Origin: Woeseiaceae bacterium
GTDB taxonomy: Bacteria; Acidobacteriota; Vicinamibacteria; Vicinamibacterales; UBA823
Direction: 5' to 3'
NCBI GenBank assembly: GCA_002696705.1
Contig: NZSH01000074.1
Coordinates: 9,574-16,989, forward strand
Length of the DNA: 7,416 bases
In this document: in pieces, positions 1 to 6,615 of the stretch
Numbering within the stretch: position 1 is the stretch's first letter
How the letters are laid out: every line of letters starts with the position of its first letter
Position numbers and translations under genes: made by a program
The notes under the pieces: model-generated
What the model was told of the DNA's origin: nothing
What the model saw: only the letters and a program-made list of their open reading frames with translations
Databases searched by the model: none

Positions 1-2363
1 CTGCTTCGCTGGCCTGGTAGGACACACCAGTAATCGTCAGCAGTGACTGGCAGAATTGGTGCAATGAGGCGAGCGATTCCGTCGGCGATGTGATAGATGG
101 CAGTCTGCGTCGAGCGGCGCGCCGGATGGTTATTACTGTATGTATAAAGTAAGTCCTTAGAGATATCGATATAAAAGGCACTGACATCAACTGTGAGAAA
201 GGTATTAAGTGTGTGAAAAATTGTCTGATAATCGTATCGAGAATAGGCTTCAGTAATCTTGCCGGCCGTATCAGCGTACCTAGCTAACGCGTACCGATCA
301 ATTTCCTGCAATTGCTTTGTCGCAACGAGGTCCGTCTCGGGGTCGAAGTCTGAGAGATTACCTGCCAAAATACGTAGCGTGTTGCGGATCTTACGGTAGG
401 CTTCGACAATTCTCGCAAGGATTTCTTCACCAATGCGCATGTCTTCACGGTAGTCAACAGCTGCCACCCACAGCCGAAGAATTTCAGCTCCGCTCTGTTC
501 GATCACCACTTGTGGTGCAATGTTGTTTCCAAGGGACTTGGACATCTTTCTTCCATCCTCAGCAACAACAAATCCATGCGTAATGACTTGTTCGTACGGG
601 GCCGCGTCTCTGGTTCCAAGTCCGACGAGCAGTGAGCTATGAAACCATCCACGGTACTGATCACTACCTTCTAGATATGCAGTAGCCGGCCATCCAAGGT
701 CGCGTTGTTCAAGTACGGCTTCGTGACTTGACCCTGAGTCAAACCAGACGTCGAGAATGTCACGTTCACGTTTAAATTCTTGCCCTCCACAACCCGTGCA
801 TTTCAGATTCGATGGCAAGAATTCCTTAAGGTCTCGTTCGTACCAGGCGTCTGCACCGTAACGCTCGAAGACACTTGCTGCGGATTCAATGAGTTCGGTT
901 GTCAGAGTAGCCTCATTGCAAGCGGTGCAATATAACGCTGGAATGGGTACACCCCAGGACCGCTGGCGTGAAATGCACCAATCAGGTCTGGCGGCCAGCA
1001 TGTTGTGAATTCGGTCTTGGCCCCAGTTTGGAAACCATTGCACTTTAGAGACAGCATCAAGTGCACGGGTACGCAGTTCCCGTGTTTCCATCGCAATGAA
1101 CCATTGCGGGGTCGCCAAAAAAATTACGGGCGTATGACATCGCCAACAATGAGGATACGAGTGTTCAAATGTATCCCGATGCCAAAGGCGATCTTTCGCT
1201 GCTAAAGCTTCTTCAATTTTTCCATTTGCCTCGAAGACTTGTAGGCCGGCAAACAACTCGACGTCGTCAGTGAAATGTCCAGTGGGATCAACTGGGGCAT
1301 AGGTTGGGAGTTTGTATCGCACACCAGTGTTGAAGTCGTCTGCACCGTGCCCTGGAGCAGTATGTACAACCCCAGTGCCCTGCTCAAGGGTCACGTATTC
1401 GCCAAGAACCCCGACTGATTCGCGATCATAGAGAGGATGTTGAAATTGAAGACCTTCAAGATGACGACCTTTGATGGTCACAAGACGTTTCGTTAGTGAT
1501 CGGCCGATCTCATTACTGATTCTCTCTGCAAGACTGTCAGCTACAAGGACCGCGGTACCGTCCATATCGTAAATCCCGTAGTCGAAATTAGGGTGAAACG
1601 CTAGCGCAAGATTTGAGGGAATGGTCCATGGCGTTGTCGTCCAAATAAGTGCCGACAGGGTTTGACCTGCGAGCGCTGGTAGGCGAGTTGTTAAGGTGGC
1701 GGAGCTTTCTTCCGTAAGTGGAAACTCCACATAGATCGATGGAGAGGTGTGTTGGCTGTACTCAACTTCCGCATCTGCCAGAGCGGTTCGACAGTGAGTA
1801 CACCAATGTACTGGTTTCTTGCCTCGATAAACCATATCCTTTTCGACAAAACGACCGAGAGCGCGCACGATGGCCGCTTGGTATGGGTATGCCATCGTCA
1901 AATATGGTTCTGACCACGTACCTAGGACGCCAAGTCGTTTAAATTCTTCACGCTGGAGATTCACGTAGTTCTCAGCATACTTACGGCAAGCTCTACGAAT
2001 ATCGGCAACACTCATACTGCGCTTCTTGGAACCCAGCTCACGATCTACGTTGAGCTCAATTGGTAGACCATGACAGTCCCAGCCTGGAACGTAGGGACTA
2101 TCGAATCCAGCCATCGTTTTCGATTTGACGATAAAGTCCTTCAAAATTTTGTTTAAAGCCGTTCCAATGTGAATGTGGCCATTTGCATATGGTGGGCCAT
2201 CGTGAAGGACAAATCTGGGCGCGCCGGCTCGGCGAGCTCTAATCTGCTCGTAGAGTTTCATCGAATCCCAGCGTGCAATTGCGGCCGGTTCAGCAGTCTG
2301 CAAGCTGGCTTTCATCGAAAAGGCAGTCTTAGGCAGGTTAAGTGTCGATTTCCAATTCGGCAT
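1..2363 (-). CDS. ileS: Isoleucyl-tRNA synthetase, 3' end cut off by the window edge
   Basis: This cytoplasmic class I aminoacyl-tRNA synthetase charges tRNA-Ile with isoleucine using ATP and edits mischarged valine. I translated 787 uninterrupted codons from the ATG at 2363; family members have about 930 residues, so roughly 140 C-terminal residues lie outside. Visible in order: DGPPYANG and the HIGH-type motif written HIGT (residues 55-68), GWDCHGLPIE (about 94-103), the CP1 editing domain with WTTTPWTIPSN (241-251) and GTGVVHTAPGHG followed by two Asp (329-343), DVWFDSGS (538-545), KMSKS (606-610), then the start of the anticodon-binding domain with the LPVTADDYW-type stretch at the edge. 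The editing-site Asp342 has the same number as in E. coli IleS as I recall it. The start follows a stop-rich leader and fits the usual N-terminus (KTAFSMKASL). No Shine-Dalgarno precedes it. It diverges from the GNAT gene. The identification is secure. Confidence 0.97.
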   Translation of the reverse strand, partial: MPNWKSTLNLPKTAFSMKASLQTAEPAAIARWDSMKLYEQIRARRAGAPRFVLHDGPPYANGHIHIGTALNKILKDFIVKSKTMAGFDSPYVPGWDCHGLPIELNVDRELGSKKRSMSVADIRRACRKYAENYVNLQREEFKRLGVLGTWSEPYLTMAYPYQAAIVRALGRFVEKDMVYRGKKPVHWCTHCRTALADAEVEYSQHTSPSIYVEFPLTEESSATLTTRLPALAGQTLSALIWTTTPWTIPSNLALAFHPNFDYGIYDMDGTAVLVADSLAERISNEIGRSLTKRLVTIKGRHLEGLQFQHPLYDRESVGVLGEYVTLEQGTGVVHTAPGHGADDFNTGVRYKLPTYAPVDPTGHFTDDVELFAGLQVFEANGKIEEALAAKDRLWHRDTFEHSYPHCWRCHTPVIFLATPQWFIAMETRELRTRALDAVSKVQWFPNWGQDRIHNMLAARPDWCISRQRSWGVPIPALYCTACNEATLTTELIESAASVFERYGADAWYERDLKEFLPSNLKCTGCGGQEFKRERDILDVWFDSGSSHEAVLEQRDLGWPATAYLEGSDQYRGWFHSSLLVGLGTRDAAPYEQVITHGFVVAEDGRKMSKSLGNNIAPQVVIEQSGAEILRLWVAAVDYREDMRIGEEILARIVEAYRKIRNTLRILAGNLSDFDPETDLVATKQLQEIDRYALARYADTAGKITEAYSRYDYQTIFHTLNTFLTVDVSAFYIDISKDLLYTYSNNHPARRSTQTAIYHIADGIARLIAPILPVTADDYWCVLPGQRS

Positions 2364-2573
2364 TAGACGTTTCGTCGAGAATAGTGATTGTCGCCCAGAC
2401 AGTTGACCGGGGAACTTCCGTATACTTATTCATTGTAGTGCAAGTTACGCGTCTCATTACGCAGTTGACCAACACTCGACTTGTATAATGCTCCTGTGAC
2501 TAGAAGTATTGACAGCAACAGATTTCTAAGAGGCAACTACGGTCTCAGTTAAGACTCCGTGAGGGTGGAACCG
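2364..2573. promoter_or_regulatory. Divergent intergenic region between ileS and the GNAT gene
   Basis: This is the longest gene-free stretch in the window and must hold the promoters of both divergent genes. On the plus strand the 9-mer CAGTTGACC occurs twice (2400-2408 and 2462-2470). The copies are followed after 12 and 13 bases by TATACT (2421-2426) and TATAAT (2484-2489). The hexamers look like -35 and -10 boxes, but the spacing is well below the usual 16-18 bases, so I cannot name a definite promoter. TTACGC is also directly repeated (2445-2450 and 2457-2462). On the minus strand TATTCT near the ileS start is a weak -10 candidate. The imperfect palindrome GACGAAACGTC (2366-2376) ends two bases before the ileS ATG, where a ribosome binding site would normally be. 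Confidence 0.4.
2561..2568 (+). promoter_or_regulatory. Ribosome binding site of the GNAT gene, which decides its start
   Basis: GAGGGTGG lies five bases before the ATG at 2574, and its GAGG core lies nine bases before it. This is the clearest Shine-Dalgarno-like sequence in the window. It favours ATG 2574 over the in-frame GTG codons at 2559 and 2565, which have no such sequence at a proper distance. The same bases start the T-box-like string discussed in the findings. Confidence 0.6.
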
Positions 2574-3407
2574 ATGGAATATCAAGATTTAACATCACTA
2601 GAAGAATTTCGATCGGTGGTGGAATTGGAAAAGCAGGTTTGGGAATACACGGACGCGGAGGATGTTGTGCCTGTTCCCATTCTAGCGGTGAACGTTAAAC
2701 GCGGGGGCATACTGATTGGAGCGTTTGATGAAAGTCGAGAAATGGTGGGATTCGTTTATTCGTTGCCCGGGGTCCGCCGCGGTCAGTTAACGCAGTGGTC
2801 CCACATGCTTGGAGTCATTGAACATCACCGCAGTGCAGGAATTGGAAAAGAGTTGAAGTTCCAGCAGCGAGCACGCGCATTACAAATGGGGGTTGATCTA
2901 ATCGAGTGGACATTCGATCCCTTGCAAGCGATGAACGCCCATCTGAATTTTTGCAAGCTGGGTGTTATTGTTTCGGAATACAAAGAGAATATTTATGGGG
3001 AATCCAGTAGTCCTCTGCATTCTGGCACGCCAACAGATCGCCTGATCGCTGAATGGTGGGTCAGGACCGATCGGGTGGAGCAGTTAGTCGCTGGCAGCGA
3101 GCGACCTGCGAATTCCAAAGCAGCTGTAGTGCCTAATGAATTCCTAAATGAAACGGAAGTTGTCGACGGATGGTTAGCCTGTAAGGATGTGAATCTCCAG
3201 TCTGGTTCGACTGAACTCCATTTGGAGATTCCAAGAGACTTCAGCAATATGCAGGTTCAAGTGCCTGAACTGGCGAAACATTGGAGGATGACCGTTCGAG
3301 AACTGTTCAAAACCTACTTCAGTCAGGGTTATTTGGCGGTTGACTTCGTTCTCGATCGAGTTGCAGGTCGAGGTTGGTATGTACTACGACGATCTGAAGA
3401 ACGGTAA
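2574..3407 (+). CDS. GNAT-fold acyltransferase of the COG3375 type
   Basis: A 277-residue protein with an N-terminal GNAT domain that should transfer an acyl group from acyl-CoA to an amine. The CoA-binding turn reads HHRSAGIGKELK (residues 84-94, pattern RxxGxG). It is followed by EWTFDPLQAMNAHLNFCKLG (111-130) and TDRLIAEWWV (154-163), which I associate with the long COG3375 GNAT proteins. The C-terminal third (ELHLEIPRDF, then WRMTVRELF and GYLAVDF) is the extra domain of that group. I recall that GNAT enzymes of this sort include a succinyl-CoA:D-amino-acid N-succinyltransferase working with an N-succinylamino acid racemase; no racemase or desuccinylase gene is in view, so the substrate is open. 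I chose ATG 2574 because it has a Shine-Dalgarno and gives the usual MxxxxLTSLEEF beginning; GTG 2559 would add five residues. It stands alone, with its stop 15 bases from that of the converging HIT gene. Confidence 0.85.
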   Translation: MEYQDLTSLEEFRSVVELEKQVWEYTDAEDVVPVPILAVNVKRGGILIGAFDESREMVGFVYSLPGVRRGQLTQWSHMLGVIEHHRSAGIGKELKFQQRARALQMGVDLIEWTFDPLQAMNAHLNFCKLGVIVSEYKENIYGESSSPLHSGTPTDRLIAEWWVRTDRVEQLVAGSERPANSKAAVVPNEFLNETEVVDGWLACKDVNLQSGSTELHLEIPRDFSNMQVQVPELAKHWRMTVRELFKTYFSQGYLAVDFVLDRVAGRGWYVLRRSEER

Positions 3408-3422
3408 GGCCGCGCTTCTCAG

Positions 3423-3782
3423 CTAGCCTGGAGGCCAAGTGAGCGAACGTCCGCCAAGTAAGTGCAAGTGGATGTGAAACACCGTCTGACCTGCGCCCTG
3501 ATTACAATTGAATACCGTACGATATCCGGCGCTAGAGATCCCGCGATCTCTAGCAATCATGGCTGCCCGCCTGGTCATTTCGCCAACGAGCCCGTCGTCG
3601 TCCTTGCGAAGATCATTTAATGTTGCAATATGTTGGCGTGGAACGATAAGCACATGCGTTGGCGCTTGTGGATTAATGTCGTCGAATACCACAAGTCGAC
3701 TGTCTTGGTAGACGAAAGTCGTGGGTAATTCACCAGCAATAATTCGACAGAACAGGCATTCAGGGCTAGTTGTGTTTGGCAT
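3423..3782 (-). CDS. HIT family protein (HINT-type purine nucleotide phosphoramidase)
   Basis: A complete 119-residue histidine-triad protein. Relatives are cytoplasmic dimers that hydrolyse nucleoside phosphoramidates such as AMP-lysine. The triad HIHLH (His103, His105, His107) is followed by LLGGR, and the protein ends in the typical WPPG. CLFC (Cys9, Cys12) with His51 and a triad histidine resembles the zinc site of some HIT proteins. FDDINPQAPTHVLIVPRQHI (33-52) is the expected core strand and loop. The length is normal for the HINT branch. The ATG lies five bases after the prmC stop with no Shine-Dalgarno, so it is probably the last gene of the moaE-moaD-prfA-prmC operon and translated through coupling. 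The physiological substrate cannot be told from sequence. hinT would be the usual name, but orthology to the E. coli gene is not shown. Confidence 0.92.
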   Translation of the reverse strand: MPNTTSPECLFCRIIAGELPTTFVYQDSRLVVFDDINPQAPTHVLIVPRQHIATLNDLRKDDDGLVGEMTRRAAMIARDRGISSAGYRTVFNCNQGAGQTVFHIHLHLLGGRSLTWPPG

Positions 3783-3787
3783 AAAGA

Positions 3788-4642
3788 TTATCGTCGGCGG
3801 AGAACAGCAACCCGTGGAAGCTTCTGGAGATCATGGACAACGTTGACCAGTTCAAGATTCTCATGCTCCTTTGTGAGTGCTTTAACTCCGTTCAGCTGAC
3901 CAAAGCCAAACTCAAAAAACAGCCAACCTTGTTTTGCCAACTTGATTTCACTTTGGGCAAGGAGTGCTCGAAATCCTTCCAGGCCGTCCATGCCGCCGTT
4001 TAGTGCTACCTCGGGTTCATAATTTCGAATTTCCAACTGAAGGTCCGTAAGATGATTCGTCGGAATATATGGCGGATTGGAGACAACGACATCGATTGAC
4101 TCTTCCACACCAGCTAGAAAACTGGTATGACGGCACTCAATGCGATCCGCCAGGTCGTTCTTGGCGACGTTCCTCTTTGCGATCTCAATAGCAGCACTCG
4201 ACACATCGGTGGCTAGAATCTGAGCATTTGGAAATTCAGTTGCCAGTGAAACAGCTAGACATCCACTTCCTGTCCCGACATCTACAATTCGAAGGGAAGC
4301 TGTGCGATCCGGGTTTGTATCGAGGACAGTCTTTACAATGATTTCGGTCTCTGGCCGAGGAATCAGAACTGCTTCGGAGACGTCGAATTGAAGACTCCAG
4401 AATTCTCTAGTACCAGTTATAAAAGCAAGTGGCTCACGACGCTCACGACGAGCTATCAGGTTTTCAAAGCAAGAATCAAATGAGAGATGCGGCACGTCGT
4501 GACGGTGGGAGAAATAATACGCCCGATTCCATCCGAGTGCGTGTCGGGCAAGGACTTCGGCGTCAATGCCGGCGTTGCCTATTTCAATACCAGCGTGTTC
4601 CAAGCGTGAGCGTGCAGCTACGACATGTTCATGAATTGTCAT
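3788..4642 (-). CDS. prmC: Peptide chain release factor N5-glutamine methyltransferase
   Basis: PrmC (HemK) transfers a methyl group from S-adenosylmethionine to the amide of the glutamine in the GGQ loop of class I release factors, which raises termination efficiency. The 284 residues are full length. The N-terminal helical domain that binds the release factor spans about 1-80, followed by FITGTREFWSLQF and IPRPETE (94-100). The Rossmann methyltransferase domain then shows DVGTGSG (121-127, SAM binding), an acidic Asp at 146, the catalytic NPPY (189-192) that marks N-methylation of amides, and YEPEVALNGGMDGLEGFR (about 208-225). Its ATG shares one base with the prfA stop codon (TAATG), and no Shine-Dalgarno is visible, so its translation is most likely coupled to that of its own substrate protein. 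Nothing in it looks damaged. Confidence 0.97.
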   Translation of the reverse strand: MTIHEHVVAARSRLEHAGIEIGNAGIDAEVLARHALGWNRAYYFSHRHDVPHLSFDSCFENLIARRERREPLAFITGTREFWSLQFDVSEAVLIPRPETEIIVKTVLDTNPDRTASLRIVDVGTGSGCLAVSLATEFPNAQILATDVSSAAIEIAKRNVAKNDLADRIECRHTSFLAGVEESIDVVVSNPPYIPTNHLTDLQLEIRNYEPEVALNGGMDGLEGFRALLAQSEIKLAKQGWLFFEFGFGQLNGVKALTKEHENLELVNVVHDLQKLPRVAVLRRR

Positions 4643-5721
4643 TAGTCCGTAGCCAGGGTTTCCGCATCTTTAAGTTTTTCTGCTTGGTAATACGTAGTTG
4701 TGGCATTGATGATTTCAGCGAGGTCTCCGTCCAAAATATTCGTAAGTTGATGCGTCGTAAAATTGATGCGATGGTCGGTGATCCGACTTTGAGGAAAATT
4801 ATATGTTCGGATTTTTTCTGATCGTTCTCCGGTCCCTACTTGACTGCGGCGATCCTTGGCGATAGCCGCCTGCTGTTGCTGAAGCTCAAGTTCATAGAGT
4901 CTGGCGCGCAGCACTTTCATTGCCTTAGCTTTATTCTTAATCTGGGATTTTTCATCTTGTTGGGATACCACCATTCCAGTGGGGAGATGTGTGATCCGCA
5001 CCGCCGAGTAGGTGGTATTGACACTTTGGCCACCTGGACCACTTGAACAAAATGTGTCGATACGCAAATCTTTGGAGTCAATCTGAATATCTACTTCTTC
5101 TGCTTCCGGAAGCACTGCGACTGTTGCGGTGGAGGTGTGAATGCGACCACTTGCTTCCGTTGCTGGGACCCTTTGTACCCGATGCACGCCACTCTCATAC
5201 TTTAATTGACTGTACACGCGACGGCCTTCAATAAGTACAATCACTTCCTTCAGCCCACCCACACCCGTGTCATTAGCCGAAAGAACATCCAGGCGCCAGC
5301 CTTGACCTTCTGCATATTTCCCGTACATCCGGTAGAGATCCGAAGCAAACAGCCCCGCTTCATCACCGCCAGTACCAGCTCGAATCTCCAAAACCACGTT
5401 TTTCTCATCGTTCGGATCTTTTGGAATCAGTAGCGTTTTAATCTGTTCCAGAAGTGTTTCCTGACGAGATTTGAGTGTCTGTAGTTCCTGTTGTGCAAGC
5501 TGCTGCATTTCGTCATCACTTGTGTTAGTTAATTCCTCAGCCTGTGCGATTTCTTTGGCTACGTCCTTGTATTGCCGAAATCGTTCAATCAATGGTTGGA
5601 TTTCGGCCAGAGCTTTTACGTGCATTCGGTAAGTCTTAGCGTCAGCTTGCACTTTCGGTTCGCTAAGAAGCGCCGTTAGGGAATCGTACCGCTCTTCAAT
5701 TTCGGTCAGCTTGTCAAACAT
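4642..5721 (-). CDS. prfA: Peptide chain release factor 1
   Basis: RF1 enters the ribosomal A site at UAA and UAG and triggers peptidyl-tRNA hydrolysis. The 359 residues are the normal length. A helical N-terminal domain (about 1-100) precedes AGTGGDEA (115-122). The codon-recognition tripeptide is PAT (186-188, in [14 protein letters not shown]), the PxT type of RF1 and not the SPF type of RF2. The catalytic GGQ is at 230-232 within [20 protein letters not shown]. The C-terminal [15 protein letters not shown] block is intact, and there is no frameshift site of the RF2 kind. The start [15 protein letters not shown] is the usual one. Only a weak GAG lies upstream, inside a small hairpin. prmC follows with a one-base overlap, and moaD precedes by 36 bases, so the gene is probably transcribed from the moaE side. 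Confidence 0.98.
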   Translation of the reverse strand: MFDKLTEIEERYDSLTALLSEPKVQADAKTYRMHVKALAEIQPLIERFRQYKDVAKEIAQAEELTNTSDDEMQQLAQQELQTLKSRQETLLEQIKTLLIPKDPNDEKNVVLEIRAGTGGDEAGLFASDLYRMYGKYAEGQGWRLDVLSANDTGVGGLKEVIVLIEGRRVYSQLKYESGVHRVQRVPATEASGRIHTSTATVAVLPEAEEVDIQIDSKDLRIDTFCSSGPGGQSVNTTYSAVRITHLPTGMVVSQQDEKSQIKNKAKAMKVLRARLYELELQQQQAAIAKDRRSQVGTGERSEKIRTYNFPQSRITDHRINFTTHQLTNILDGDLAEIINATTTYYQAEKLKDAETLATD

Positions 5722-5730
5722 GGTTAAAAT

Positions 5731-5751
5731 CTCGTTGAGTTGAGCAACGAG
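5731..5751 (-). other. Small hairpin between moaD and prfA
   Basis: CTCGTTG and CAACGAG form a perfect 7-base inverted repeat around a 7-base loop in the 36-base gap before prfA. On the minus-strand transcript the 3' arm carries the only purine-rich bases (CAACGAG) before the prfA ATG, nine bases from it. The run after it is ATTTT, too short for a strong intrinsic terminator. It could moderate prfA translation, weakly attenuate transcription, or mean nothing. Confidence 0.35.
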
Positions 5752-5757
5752 GAGCTT

Positions 5758-6015
5758 TTACATTGCGCTCTGGCCACCTGAAACAGGGGGCAGAAACGCA
5801 ACCTCATCACCGTCATTTAATACGACATCCATACGCGCGTACTCTGCATTCACGGCACTCGACAACGACTCACCGTATACTTCTAGACCAGGAAAATCAG
5901 TGATTAAATTATCCCAAAGCATACGGACCGTTGTTCCAATTGGTACTTCTCGTTCTATTTCGTTATTCCCAACGATATCGCAGAGTCTAGCGAACAAATA
6001 AACCTTTATGCGCAT
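5758..6015 (-). CDS. moaD: Molybdopterin synthase sulfur carrier subunit MoaD, with a tail after Gly-Gly
   Basis: MoaD is a small ubiquitin-like protein. Its C-terminal glycine is adenylated and converted to a thiocarboxylate, which supplies sulfur to MoaE for the dithiolene of molybdopterin. The 85 residues show the beta-grasp pattern MRIKVYLFARLCDIVG at the start, LNDGDEVAFLPPVSGG at the end, and a typical family length. Unusually, the Gly80-Gly81 pair is followed by Gln-Ser-Ala-Met before the TAA, whereas the standard protein ends at the second glycine. I read the codons directly: GGT GGC CAG AGC GCA ATG TAA. Either the tail is removed by a protease, or another MoaD is used, or the thiocarboxylate cannot form. 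The gene starts inside the end of moaE (10-base overlap), as expected for equal production of the two subunits. Confidence 0.93.
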   Translation of the reverse strand: MRIKVYLFARLCDIVGNNEIEREVPIGTTVRMLWDNLITDFPGLEVYGESLSSAVNAEYARMDVVLNDGDEVAFLPPVSGGQSAM

Positions 6016-6515
6016 GCTCGTCGAAACGCCTCGGCCTTTGCCTCTTCATCATGAGGATCGGCGGTGGCACCCTCTATCCAAACGTCTCCACCCTCAAAGA
6101 ACTCATGTTTCCATATCGGTGCAATTTGTTTAATGCGCTCGATGCTGTACCGGCAAGCTGCAAATGCGTCGACACGATGTGGTGAGCATGTCACAATTGC
6201 AACGCTAGCTTGGCCAACTTCTAGGCGACCGATTCGATGGTGAATTCCTAGCCGAATCGCTGGCCACCGTTCAGCAACTTCTGCACCGATTCTGGCGAAG
6301 GCTCGCACCGCCAACGGTTCATAAGCTTCGTATTCTAGCCGCAGTACACGACGACCAAGGTTTTCGCCGCGGACTACACCTAGGAATGTCGAAATCGCTC
6401 CAGTTTGTAGTGACTTACCCTCGCCACTCGGCTTACTAGCTGCAGTCGAAACAGCGTCCATAAGTGCGATGAGGTTAAGTTCGACTGTCGTAATCAAAAA
6501 CAACGACGGAACCAT
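6006..6515 (-). CDS. moaE: Molybdopterin synthase catalytic subunit MoaE
   Basis: MoaE is the large subunit of the cytoplasmic MoaD2-MoaE2 heterotetramer that converts cyclic pyranopterin monophosphate (precursor Z) to molybdopterin. The 169 residues contain TGAISTFLGVVRGENLGRRV (38-57), LEYEAYEPLA (60-69), HHRIGRLEVG (92-101) and the active-site stretch ERIKQIAPIWKHEFF (126-140). Lys129 and Lys136 match the two lysines seven apart that line the E. coli active site. The protein is a little longer than usual because of an insert around 23-36 (STAASKPSGEGKSL). The ATG at 6515 gives the expected SLFLITTVELNLIALMDAV beginning. There is no Shine-Dalgarno, and a TATACT hexamer lies seven bases upstream, so the mRNA may be leaderless. 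It is probably the first gene of the minus-strand operon that continues into moaD and prfA. Confidence 0.95.
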   Translation of the reverse strand: MVPSLFLITTVELNLIALMDAVSTAASKPSGEGKSLQTGAISTFLGVVRGENLGRRVLRLEYEAYEPLAVRAFARIGAEVAERWPAIRLGIHHRIGRLEVGQASVAIVTCSPHRVDAFAACRYSIERIKQIAPIWKHEFFEGGDVWIEGATADPHDEEAKAEAFRRACA

Positions 6516-6522
6516 ATTTTCA

Positions 6523-6528
6523 AGTATA
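6523..6528 (-). promoter_or_regulatory. Possible -10 box of moaE
   Basis: TATACT on the minus strand lies seven bases before the moaE ATG, so a transcript from it would begin at or next to the start codon. No good -35 box exists at 16-18 bases upstream (the hexamer there is close to CATTTT). TTGGCG occurs at a spacing of only 12. The prediction therefore rests on the -10 hexamer and the lack of any ribosome binding site. Confidence 0.3.
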
Positions 6529-6615
6529 GCTTATCAACTTCGCCAAAAATGATTCACTGGGCCATGTCCCTGGCCGGACGTTCACTTCTGTGGAAGCCCA
6601 AGATAGAAGGCGAAG
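6529..6615 (-). other. Gap between the methyltransferase gene and moaE, with inverted repeats
   Basis: The 100 bases between the two genes hold no open frame of note. CTTCGCC (6538-6544) and GGCGAAG (6609-6615) form a 7-base inverted repeat enclosing 64 bases. Inside are GGCCA/TGGCC (6560-6564 and 6571-6575), TGGGC/GCCCA (6558-6562 and 6596-6600) and CTTC/GAAG (6585-6588 and 6593-6596), of which the first two compete. Read on the minus strand, a run of five T follows the GGCCA hairpin after about ten bases, too far for a standard terminator. Such repeats are not rare by chance in 100 bases. Confidence 0.25.

Noticed and set aside
1..2363. Frameshift or pseudogene in ileS, because short frames appear on both strands across it
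   Set aside because: The minus-strand frame from 2363 stays open through all 787 codons with every expected motif in order; it only lacks a stop because the window ends.
2411..2440. ECF sigma factor promoter suggested by GGAACTT at 2411-2417
   Set aside because: No matching -10 element lies about 16 bases downstream; GGAACTTCC is simply a short palindrome here.
2364..2500. T-box or other riboswitch in the ileS leader on the minus strand
   Set aside because: No T-box core, terminator or long stem can be seen on the strand that is transcribed into ileS; the T-box-like string is on the opposite strand.
3408..3422. Bidirectional terminator between the converging GNAT and HIT genes
   Set aside because: The 15-base gap and its flanks contain only GGCC repeats and imperfect stems, with no T run on either strand.
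4429..4821. Plus-strand open frame of 130 codons across the prmC-prfA junction
   Set aside because: It is antisense to two well-identified genes, has no recognisable domain, and is explained as a shadow of their reading frames.
6545..6575. Intrinsic terminator of the methyltransferase gene
   Set aside because: The GGCCA/TGGCC stem has only five base pairs and the T run starts about ten bases after it, which does not fit a standard terminator.
6538..6615. tRNA gene suggested by a 7-base closing stem over 78 bases
   Set aside because: Neither strand shows a T-arm next to the 3' side, a GGTTCGA-like loop, or D and anticodon stems in the right places.
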